A stretch of 64,000 nt of DNA from Nocardia transvalensis NBRC 15921 (GTDB taxonomy: Bacteria; Actinomycetota; Actinomycetes; Mycobacteriales; Mycobacteriaceae), in the NCBI RefSeq assembly GCF_000308875.1, contig NZ_BAGL01000033.1, positions 62,001-126,000 of the forward strand, given 5' to 3'. The stretch's first letter is position 1. Each line of letters begins with the position of its first letter. Positions 16,156 through 23,284 of this stretch are shown one piece after another. The notes beneath the pieces are model-generated. The model was given only the letters and a program-made list of their open reading frames with translations. It made no database searches and was not told the DNA's origin. The translations under genes were made by a program, and so were the position numbers.

Positions 16156-17118
16156 TTAGTTGCCCTGCTTCAGGAAGGCGCTGTCGAGGAGGGGGCCGTA
16201 GTCGGGCAGGGCTACGGACTTCTCTATCGAGCCCTGGGTTTGGGCCCAGGTGGCGAGGGCGGTGAGTTGCGGGGCGAGGTCGGGGCGGAGTTGGAGGGTG
16301 AAGTCGAATTCGGGCAGGACCTTCTGGAGTAGGTCGGGGGCGAGCTGGGTGGCCTCGGCGACGGCGGTCAGGGCGTCGGCGGAGCGGGCCGTGAGCTGTG
16401 CGCCCGCCTCGTCCAGGGCGGCGAAGAAGCCGGACAGGGCGGCCGCTTTCCGGGTGGTCGCGGTGTCGGTGGCCAGGTAGAGGCTGTGCTGGTTGTAGCC
16501 GCCGCCGGCCAGTTCGATCGCGTCACCGCCGAGCGCCGCGACGACCTGGGCCTGATACGGCTGGAAGATCGAGACGGCGTCGACATTGCGCTGGCTCGCC
16601 GCGGTGACCGTGGCCTGCGGGGCGACCTGCACGAGTTTCGCGTCCACCTTGCCCGCGGCGAGGGTGTCGGCGGCGAAGTAGGCCGCGCTGGTGCCCAGGG
16701 GGGTGCCGACGGATTTGCCCGCGAGATCCGCGACCGTGGCGATCCCGGCGCTGCGCCGGGCGACGATCCGCGATCCCTGCCAGCGGGATCCGTCCCCGAC
16801 GACCCGCAGCGACGGGGACCTGGTCAGGGTGGCGGCGGTGGGCACATCGGCGGCGGTGGCGACGTCGACCTGGTGCGCGGCCAGCGCCTGGAGCGCCTCG
16901 ACGCCGGAGGGGAAGTTCACCACCTTCACCTTCACGCCGTGTTTGTCGAAGGTCCCCGCGCGCTGGGCGACGGGTATCTGCGCCCAGGACGGGTCGACGA
17001 CAAATCCGACCGTGAGGGTCGAGGGATCGCTGTCGTCCGAATTACCGCAGGCGACAAGGGATATCGACAGTGCGGCGAGGGCGAGGGCGGCGGCGAGCAG
17101 CCGGGTCGGGGTTCTCAT
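16156..17118 (-). CDS. ABC importer substrate-binding lipoprotein (NitT/TauT type)
   Basis: 320 residues from ATG 17118. The N-terminus has positive residues, a hydrophobic core and the lipobox LVAC, so the mature protein is probably a membrane-anchored lipoprotein outside the cell. The fold resembles SsuA/TauA-like binding proteins: LTVGFVVDPSWAQIPVAQR, GVKVKVVNFPSGVEALQAL, DVATAADVPT, and VGTPLGTSAAYFAADTLAAG. It is the last gene of a four-gene operon with an ATPase, a permease and an arylsulfotransferase-like protein, which suggests import of a sulfonate or sulfate ester; that is inference from context. An open frame upstream of the chosen start is not coding. Confidence 0.88.
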   Translation of the reverse strand: MRTPTRLLAAALALAALSISLVACGNSDDSDPSTLTVGFVVDPSWAQIPVAQRAGTFDKHGVKVKVVNFPSGVEALQALAAHQVDVATAADVPTAATLTRSPSLRVVGDGSRWQGSRIVARRSAGIATVADLAGKSVGTPLGTSAAYFAADTLAAGKVDAKLVQVAPQATVTAASQRNVDAVSIFQPYQAQVVAALGGDAIELAGGGYNQHSLYLATDTATTRKAAALSGFFAALDEAGAQLTARSADALTAVAEATQLAPDLLQKVLPEFDFTLQLRPDLAPQLTALATWAQTQGSIEKSVALPDYGPLLDSAFLKQGN

Positions 17119-17141
17119 GGGTCTCTCTTCTCCGGGGGAGG

Positions 17142-17894
17142 TCAGTGGTGGTCGATGCCGAGTTCGTGGTGCAGGCGGCGGCGCAACTCGCTGTAACCGG
17201 GCTGGTCGGCGAGGGCCGCGGCGGGCCGGGGCCGGGGGAGCGGATTGGTGATGTGGCTGGTGATCCGGCCGTCCTTCAGCACGCCGACGGTGTCCGACAG
17301 CCGGATCGCCTCGTCCACGTCGTGGGTGACGAAGACGACGGTGCGGTGCAGCCGCGTCCACAGATCGATGAGCAGGTCCTGCATTCGCAGCCGGGTGAGG
17401 GCGTCCAGCGCCGCGAACGGCTCGTCCATCAGCATGGTCGCGGGTTCCCCGGCCAGCAGCCGCGCGAGCCCGACGCGCTGGCGCATACCGCCGGACAGCC
17501 GGCTCGGCCGTTGCCGCGCGACCTCGGCGGGCAGCCCGACCAGATCGAGGAGTTCCGTTGTGCGCCCGCGCCACTCGGCGCGCGGCACGCGGTGGGCCCG
17601 CAGCGCGAAGGTGATGTTGTCGGCGACGCTCATCCACGGGAACAGGACGTCGCGCTGGAAGGCGACCCCACGGCGCGGATCGGGCGCGGTCACCGTCTCG
17701 TCGCCGTCGACCACCGTGCCCGAGGTCGGCGCGAGGAGTCCGGCGAGGCAGTGCAGCAGTGTCGATTTGCCGCTGCCCGAGGCGCCGACCAGGACGAGGA
17801 AGGTGCCGTCCGGGACGGTCATGCTGATCGTGTCCAGCGTGGGGGCGGGCTTGTCCGGGAAGTGCACGACGAGGTCGTGCGCGGCGATCGTCAT
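17142..17894 (-). CDS. ABC importer ATP-binding protein (SsuB/TauB type)
   Basis: 250 residues with all ABC motifs in order: Walker A GASGSGKST (about 38-46), Q-loop in GVAFQRDVLFPW (about 78), signature LSGGMRQR (about 133-140), Walker B ATMLMDEPF (about 152-160), and the switch histidine in FVTHD. The sequence matches the nitrate/sulfonate/bicarbonate importer group. The ATG at 17894 is one base before the TGA region of the permease gene, and the substrate-binding gene follows 23 bp later, so all are one transcript. It energises uptake at the inner face of the membrane. Confidence 0.93.
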   Translation of the reverse strand: MTIAAHDLVVHFPDKPAPTLDTISMTVPDGTFLVLVGASGSGKSTLLHCLAGLLAPTSGTVVDGDETVTAPDPRRGVAFQRDVLFPWMSVADNITFALRAHRVPRAEWRGRTTELLDLVGLPAEVARQRPSRLSGGMRQRVGLARLLAGEPATMLMDEPFAALDALTRLRMQDLLIDLWTRLHRTVVFVTHDVDEAIRLSDTVGVLKDGRITSHITNPLPRPRPAAALADQPGYSELRRRLHHELGIDHH

Positions 17895-17895
17895 C

Positions 17896-18753
17896 TCAAC
17901 GCTCCTCGCGGGCCCAGCGGGTGATCGGCGCGGTGATCGTGGCGATGGCCAGATCGCAGGCGGCGCCGATGATCCCGAGCACGATCAGGCAGAAGATGAG
18001 GCGGTCGGCCTGGGAGAACAGCTGCGCCTGATAGATCCGGTAGCCGATACCCGCTGTGGTGCCGGTCATCTCGGCGACCACGATCAGCACGAACGCCATG
18101 GCCGCCCCCACTCGCAGCCCCGCGGCCACATCGGGAAGCGCCTCGGGAACGACGACGCGGGCGAGGGTCTGCGCGCGGCCCGCACCGAGGCAGCGGGCGG
18201 CGCGCAGGAAATCGGCGGGGGTGCTGGCGAATCCGGCGTGGCTGTTGATCCACACCGGCACGAAGACGCCCAGCGCGATGACGAGGGTCTTACTGTTCTC
18301 GCCCAGCCCGAACCACAGGATCGCCAGCGGCACCAGCCCGATGGTCGGCACCGGGGACAGCAGCCGCAGCACCGGCTGCAAGAGCCTGCGCCCCGCGGCC
18401 GTACTCGAGGTGAGGATCGCGGCGGCCACTCCGGCGGCCGACCCCGCGGCGAATCCCAGCAGGGCGCGCCGCAGGCTGGCGGTGATATCCGGGATCAGCA
18501 GCCCGTCCGACCACAGCGTGTGCCCGGCCGCCGCGATCTTCGGCACGCTCGGAAACAGTTGTGCCGGAAAGTGTCCGGTGGCGACGATCAGTGTCCACAC
18601 GAGGGCGGCCAGCGCCAGACCGGCGAGGGTGCCCCCGGCCGCGCGCCAGCGTTCTCCGCCGCGGCGCGGGCTCCGGCGGCGGGTGCGCCGCCGGGATTCG
18701 GGTGGCGGGGACGGCGTGGTGTCCGGTGCGGTGGACAGGCTCGATGTGGTCAT
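17896..18753 (-). CDS. ABC importer permease (SsuC/TauC type)
   Basis: 285 residues from ATG 18753, which follows AGGAAG. The first 35 residues are a charged cytoplasmic arm (a run of arginines), followed by about six membrane segments. The cytoplasmic coupling loop EALPDVAAGLRVGAAMA (about 195-211) is the EAA motif that contacts the ATPase. The text LSPVPTIGLVPLAILWFGLG is characteristic of NitT/TauT/SsuC permeases. The stop lies 1 bp from the ATPase start, and the gene is 29 bp downstream of the arylsulfotransferase-like gene. Confidence 0.92.
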   Translation of the reverse strand: MTTSSLSTAPDTTPSPPPESRRRTRRRSPRRGGERWRAAGGTLAGLALAALVWTLIVATGHFPAQLFPSVPKIAAAGHTLWSDGLLIPDITASLRRALLGFAAGSAAGVAAAILTSSTAAGRRLLQPVLRLLSPVPTIGLVPLAILWFGLGENSKTLVIALGVFVPVWINSHAGFASTPADFLRAARCLGAGRAQTLARVVVPEALPDVAAGLRVGAAMAFVLIVVAEMTGTTAGIGYRIYQAQLFSQADRLIFCLIVLGIIGAACDLAIATITAPITRWAREER

Positions 18754-18782
18754 GGGTCGAACTTCCTGGGAGGGAACGGGAT

Positions 18783-20102
18783 TCAGGGCGTGGTGCGCCG
18801 ATCGACGGGAACGGGTGCGGCCCTGGGCGTGTCGCCGGGCGTCCAGTCGAAGGGCACGGCCTGCGCGCGATAGACCAGCCGCGTGCGGGTGGCGCGGTCG
18901 ACGCCGGGGACCCGGGGTTCGCGGACCTCCGGCTCGCCGGCGACGCCGAAACCCTCGTAGGGCGAGTGGTATTCCCACACCACCTGCCCGTCCGGCGTCA
19001 CCTGGAACAGCCGGCCGTTCATCCCCTCCGTGACGAGCGTGTTGCCGTTCGGCAGCCGCTGCGCGTTGCTCACGAACGAGCTGAAGAACGTCCACGACGG
19101 CAGGCCCGAATCCTCGGCGGTGTACTGCCACACGATGTGCTCGGTCACGGGGTCGATCTCCAGCACCCGCGATCCGGCGTAGATCCCCAGTGCCGCAGGG
19201 GGATACCCGGCCCCGCCCTGATTGTCGAAGACCAGGATGTTGCCCGCGCCGGGCAGGCCCTCGGCGATCACGTGCGGGTTGTGCTGCCCGGAGATCTGGT
19301 CCAGCGGGCGGGGGACCTTGTGCGCGTTGATCCGCTGGTGCTGCGCGCCAGGCTCGGCCGGGAAGTAGGGGCCCAGCTTCCACACGATCGAGCCGGTGGC
19401 CCTGTCGATCAGCGCGACGATATTCGCCTTGCGATAGCTGACGAGAATGTTGTCGGGCTGGAAGACGCTGTCCGGATCGGCGCGGTGCCAGCGGTTCGGG
19501 CCCACCGTCTTGGCGCTGTTCATCTCCAGATAGCCCCACGGGTCGTCCGGATCGCGAGCGACGGTGGCGCGCAACGCCTCCCAGCCCGCCGCCGAGAAGC
19601 CCAGTTCCTCGAGGTGGTCGCCGGTGCGCCACTCCCAGACGATCTCGCCGTCGGGCCCGACCTCGTACAACCCCTGATCGCCCACGACATGCGGGCCGAG
19701 GGCGGGGACCGCGCGCGGGATCGTCACCAGCAGCAGGCGATTCCCGTTCGGGAGCAGCTCCCAGTCGTGGTTCTGCCGGGCCGCGCCGCCGGGCGCTTGC
19801 CGCCCCCACTCCCACACCCGCTCGCCCGACCAGGACAACTGGCCCACCGTGCCGTTCGCGTAGATCCCGCCGCGGGGGTCGTCACCGGCCGAAAGCTGCA
19901 CGCCGACATCGCCGATCCGGCCGCCGGTGAGCGCGGGATCGAGCAGGCGCGGCGGCACGCCCGCGTAGGGCCACTCCCGCAGCACGCCGCCGTTCAGGTC
20001 GATCAGCCGCGTCACCGAATCCGCGCCCGAGTAGAGGATGTAGCTGTGATGCGCCTGTTCCGGATCGAAGTAGGTGACGCCGGTCGGCCGTACGAAGGAC
20101 AT
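18783..20102 (-). CDS. Arylsulfotransferase-like beta-propeller protein
   Basis: 439 residues of the aryl-sulfate sulfotransferase (ASST) superfamily. Repeated propeller blades can be seen: GEIVWEWRTGDH, TGSIVWKLGPYF, TEHIVWQYTAEDSG and DGQVVWEYHSPYEG each carry the strand motif I/V-V-W. NHDWELLPNGNRLLL and NAQRLPNGNTLVTEG resemble the loops that carry catalytic histidines in ASST. No signal peptide is visible, although the best-studied members are periplasmic, so this one may act in the cytoplasm. It is the first gene of an operon with a sulfonate-type ABC importer and faces a LacI regulator; transfer or release of sulfate from imported aryl sulfates is a plausible role. Confidence 0.82.
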   Translation of the reverse strand: MSFVRPTGVTYFDPEQAHHSYILYSGADSVTRLIDLNGGVLREWPYAGVPPRLLDPALTGGRIGDVGVQLSAGDDPRGGIYANGTVGQLSWSGERVWEWGRQAPGGAARQNHDWELLPNGNRLLLVTIPRAVPALGPHVVGDQGLYEVGPDGEIVWEWRTGDHLEELGFSAAGWEALRATVARDPDDPWGYLEMNSAKTVGPNRWHRADPDSVFQPDNILVSYRKANIVALIDRATGSIVWKLGPYFPAEPGAQHQRINAHKVPRPLDQISGQHNPHVIAEGLPGAGNILVFDNQGGAGYPPAALGIYAGSRVLEIDPVTEHIVWQYTAEDSGLPSWTFFSSFVSNAQRLPNGNTLVTEGMNGRLFQVTPDGQVVWEYHSPYEGFGVAGEPEVREPRVPGVDRATRTRLVYRAQAVPFDWTPGDTPRAAPVPVDRRTTP

Positions 20103-20158
20103 AGGGGTTACTCCACCAGTCGGATGTTGCGACCGTGGGTCGCGGACGTTACTAATCT

Positions 20159-20166
20159 AATCGATT
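20159..20166. promoter_or_regulatory. Candidate LacI-type operator
   Basis: AATCGATT, a palindrome centred on CG inside TCTAATCGATTTGCG, lies in the divergent region between the arylsulfotransferase operon (start 20102) and the LacI gene (start 20259). LacI-family operators are typically A/T-flanked palindromes with a central CG. Short and therefore uncertain. Confidence 0.4.
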
Positions 20167-20258
20167 TGCGTAGCCGTTGACCTGCACATACGGTGAGAGA
20201 ATCAGCATGGTTCGAACTCTTGCCGCCCGGCGCACGACCGAAGAGAATGGATCGGCGA

Positions 20259-21314
20259 ATGACCGACAAGCGAGTGACCCTGGCCGACGTCGCACGGCGG
20301 GCGGGGACGTCCACGGCCGTAGTGAGTTACGTCCTCAACGACGGCCCGCGACCGGTGTCCGACGCCCTGCGGGCGCGGGTCGTCGCGGCGCTGAACGAAC
20401 TCGACTATCGGCCGGACCGGATCGCGCGCGCGTTACGGCGGCCCCGCCGCTGGCGTCAGATCGGTCTGCTCGTCCCCGATCTCAGGCTGCCGCTGTTCGG
20501 GGCGCTCGTCGGGCATATCGAGGTCGAGGCGCGGCGTCGTGATCACCTGACGCTCATCGGCAATACCGGGTACGACCCGGAACGGGAGATCGAATTCGTC
20601 GGCGCCTTCGCCGATTCCGGTATCGACGGCCTGATCGTCGTGGGCGGTGTCGCCGGCGTGGCCACGGCCGGGCTCTGCGCGCAGGCGCGGATTCCGATCG
20701 TGTGGGTGCACAACAATCGGGGGCCGGTCGACTCACCCGTGGTCGGGGCCGACCACGTCCGCGCGGGCGCGCTCGCCACCGACCATCTCGTGGTCGAGCA
20801 TCGCCGCGCCGATGTCGTCTTCGTCGGCGGGTTCACCCCCGACGACGCCGAACACGGCGACCGGGAGACCGTGGCCCAGCGGTACGAGGGCTACGCGACG
20901 ATGGCCGGACCGGCCGCTCGCGCCATCCGCACCGACCTCACGCCCGCCGGGGCGTATCACGCGGTCAGCCGCCATCTGGCCGCCGGTATGGCGCCCGGCG
21001 GGCTGGTGGTCGGCACCTACGGGCAAGCGGCCGCGGTCATTCGGGCCGTGACCGATGCCGGGGTGCGGGTCCCGGCCGATATCGCCGTCGTCGGTTTCGA
21101 CGGCGATGTCACGAACACCTACGGCCAGCTGACGCTCACCACCGTGCAGCAGCCCATCGACGCGATCGCCCGCCGCGCCCTCGACCGCATTCTCCGCGCC
21201 CGCCCCGATCCGGAGGACCTCGTCCCGCTCGAGGTATCCCTCAGCCGCGGTGAGACCTGTGGCTGCGCAACGCGTTCCGTGACGCTCACCCGGACGGCGG
21301 CTCAGGCCGGCTGA
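20259..21314 (+). CDS. LacI-family transcriptional regulator
   Basis: 351 residues from ATG 20259; ATG 20247 is an alternative 12 bp upstream, and the frame extends to 20193. VTLADVARRAGTSTAVVSYVLNDG (in part) with VSDALRARVVAALNELDYRPD is the LacI helix-turn-helix and hinge; a periplasmic-binding-protein-like effector domain follows (IGLLVPDLRLPLFGALV, GIDGLIVVGG, VVGFDGDVTNTY). It is divergent from the arylsulfotransferase/ABC operon and probably controls it in response to an imported compound. The 3' end overlaps the convergent AraC-type gene by 13 bp. Confidence 0.9.
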   Translation: MTDKRVTLADVARRAGTSTAVVSYVLNDGPRPVSDALRARVVAALNELDYRPDRIARALRRPRRWRQIGLLVPDLRLPLFGALVGHIEVEARRRDHLTLIGNTGYDPEREIEFVGAFADSGIDGLIVVGGVAGVATAGLCAQARIPIVWVHNNRGPVDSPVVGADHVRAGALATDHLVVEHRRADVVFVGGFTPDDAEHGDRETVAQRYEGYATMAGPAARAIRTDLTPAGAYHAVSRHLAAGMAPGGLVVGTYGQAAAVIRAVTDAGVRVPADIAVVGFDGDVTNTYGQLTLTTVQQPIDAIARRALDRILRARPDPEDLVPLEVSLSRGETCGCATRSVTLTRTAAQAG

Positions 21315-22270
21315 CCGGCCGGAAGCGAGCGGAACTGGGCGCGATGGGCCGCGGGGGACAGGCCCAGCGTGCGGTGGAAGTGGTGGCGCAGGTTGACCGC
21401 CGTGCCCAGGCCGGTCTCGGCGGCGATGCGGTCCATGGTGTCGTCGGTCGATTCCAGCAGCAGGCGGGCGCGGTCGACGCGCTGTTGCAGCAGCCACTGC
21501 TGCGGGCTGCCGCCGGTGCGTTCGCGGAAGCGGCGGGTGAAGGTGCGGCGTGACATCAGGGCGATGCGGGCCCACCCGTCGAGGTCGAGGGGTTCGTCCA
21601 GATGTGTTCGGGCCCAGAGCATCGCGTGCTCGATCGGGTCGTCGTCGGTGGCGTCGGGCACCGCGACCGGAATGTACTGGGCCTGCGAGCCGCTGCGGTG
21701 CGGGGCCAGTACCAGGTTGCGGGCCAGTTCGGTGGCGGCGCGGCTGCCGTGGTCGGTGCGCACGATGTGCAGGCAGCAGTCGAGGGCGGCCGCCACGCCC
21801 GCGGAGGTGACGACATCGCCGAGATCCGACCAGAGGGTATCGGCGCGCACCCGCACGGCGGGGAAGGCGCGGGCCAGCTCGTCGGCGGCGGACCAGTGCG
21901 TGGTCACCTCGCGGCCGTCGGCGAGACCGCTGGCCGCGACCGCCCAGGAGCCCAGGCAGAGGCCGACGACGCGGGCGCCGCGGCCGTGGGCGCGACCGAG
22001 CGCGTCGCCCACGGCGGCGGGCAGCGCAAGACCGGGACGCCAGCTGGGGATCACCACCACGTCGGCACGGTCGAAGGCGTCCAGGCCGTGGCGCACCGAG
22101 ATATCGAAACCCGCTGGGGTGGAGAGGGTTCCGGGCCGCTCGGCGCAGACGTCGACGCGGTAGGGCGCGGGGCCGCCCGAACTCATGCCGATGCGGCCGA
22201 ACACCAGGCCGGGCACCGACAGGTGGAAGGGGCTGATGCCCTCGAAGGCCAGGACCGCCACAGTCTGCAT
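21302..22270 (-). CDS. GlxA-type AraC-family transcriptional regulator
   Basis: 322 residues. The N-terminal half is a DJ-1/PfpI-like domain (VAVLAFEGISPFHLSVPGLVF, GARVVGLCLGSWAVA with the nucleophile-elbow cysteine) and the C-terminal 100 residues hold two AraC helix-turn-helix units (LDGWARIALMSRRTFTRRFRE and MDRIAAETGLGTAVNLRHHF, each partly quoted). This architecture defines the GlxA/FtrA group. It is divergent from the metallo-beta-lactamase-fold gene at 22327, its most likely target, with about 56 bp between starts. Confidence 0.92.
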   Translation of the reverse strand: MQTVAVLAFEGISPFHLSVPGLVFGRIGMSSGGPAPYRVDVCAERPGTLSTPAGFDISVRHGLDAFDRADVVVIPSWRPGLALPAAVGDALGRAHGRGARVVGLCLGSWAVAASGLADGREVTTHWSAADELARAFPAVRVRADTLWSDLGDVVTSAGVAAALDCCLHIVRTDHGSRAATELARNLVLAPHRSGSQAQYIPVAVPDATDDDPIEHAMLWARTHLDEPLDLDGWARIALMSRRTFTRRFRERTGGSPQQWLLQQRVDRARLLLESTDDTMDRIAAETGLGTAVNLRHHFHRTLGLSPAAHRAQFRSLPAGQPA

Positions 22271-22326
22271 GGCCCGATTTTATCGTAGCGTGTCCCTCGG
22301 GCCACTTACGGGGCCGAGGCCAGCCG

Positions 22327-23106
22327 ATGAGACTGATGCTCATGACGAACACGATCTCCACCACAGTCGACCTGCTGCACATCGGCGGACCCACGGTGCG
22401 TTTCCGGTACGGCGCGCTGACCTGGCTGACCGACCCCACCTTCGACGCGCCCGGCGACTACACCGGGCCGGTTCCACTGCACAAGCTGACCGGTCCGGCC
22501 GTGCCCGCGGACCGGGTGGGTCCGGTGGATGTCGTCCTGCTCTCGCACGATCAGCACGCCGACAATCTCGACAACGCGGGGCGGGCATTCCTGGCCGGGG
22601 TCGAGCACGTGCTGTCCACGACCGAGGCCGCGGGGCGGATGGAAGGCGTTCGGGGACTGGCGAATTGGGAGTCGGTGCGGATCGGGCCGGTGACCGTCAC
22701 CGGCGTCCCCGCCCTGCACGGCCCCGAGAGGGCGGAGGCGCTGTCGGGGCCGGTGACCGGATTCGTCCTGCGGGCCGACGGGTTGCCGACGGTGTACGTC
22801 TCCGGCGACAACGCCTCGGTGGAGTACGTCGAGCGGATCGTGTCCCGGCTGGGCCCGATCGACGTGGCGCTGCTCAATGTGGGCGCGGCCAATGTCGGGC
22901 GATTCGGCGATATCGACGTCACCCTCAACGCGCGCACCGCCGTGGCGGCGGCAGCGGCGCTGGGCGACGCCGTGATCGTGCCCGTCCATGCCGAGGGCTG
23001 GGCGCACTTCACCGAAACCCTCGACCACCTGCGCAGGACCTTCGCCTACGGCGGCCGCGAGGCTCAGCTGCGGATCCCTCCGCTCGGTACGGAGTTCTCG
23101 GTGTAG
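22327..23106 (+). CDS. Metallo-beta-lactamase-fold hydrolase (UlaG-like)
   Basis: 259 residues from ATG 22327; ATG 22336 and 22342 are alternatives. LLHIGGPTVRFRYGALTWLTDPTFD matches the opening of UlaG-type L-ascorbate-6-phosphate lactonase/phospholipase-D-like MBL proteins (quoted in part). The metal motif reads SHDQHADNLD instead of the usual HxHxDH: Asp replaces one His and Asn the terminal His, as in several UlaG-like members. VPALHGPE, YVSGDNAS and VPVHAEGWAHF supply the later metal ligands. Regulated probably by the divergent GlxA-type protein. Substrate unknown. Confidence 0.85.
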   Translation: MRLMLMTNTISTTVDLLHIGGPTVRFRYGALTWLTDPTFDAPGDYTGPVPLHKLTGPAVPADRVGPVDVVLLSHDQHADNLDNAGRAFLAGVEHVLSTTEAAGRMEGVRGLANWESVRIGPVTVTGVPALHGPERAEALSGPVTGFVLRADGLPTVYVSGDNASVEYVERIVSRLGPIDVALLNVGAANVGRFGDIDVTLNARTAVAAAAALGDAVIVPVHAEGWAHFTETLDHLRRTFAYGGREAQLRIPPLGTEFSV

Positions 23107-23236
23107 GCAACGATGGGATAACAACCGCCGGGGGCAAACCACGCGGTCTTGAGCGGGTAGATCGTTTCTGACAGCGTGGTTCCCGCTACATGTTCGTCCG
23201 GTCGCTCTTCCCACCTCACCGACGAGGAGTCAGGCG

Positions 23237-23284
23237 ATGAGTCTCGAGCAGTTGCGCGAAACCGCGGTCGGCGGGCGGGTATGA
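23237..23284 (+). CDS. 15-codon leader ORF overlapping the debranching-enzyme start
   Basis: ATG 23237 follows GAGGAG with good spacing and encodes MSLEQLRETAVGGRV before TGA 23282-23284, which overlaps the ATG of the next gene (ATGA at 23281). The main gene has a weaker ribosome-binding site, so ribosomes finishing this short frame may restart on it. Whether the peptide has its own role is unknown. Confidence 0.4.
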   Translation: MSLEQLRETAVGGRV

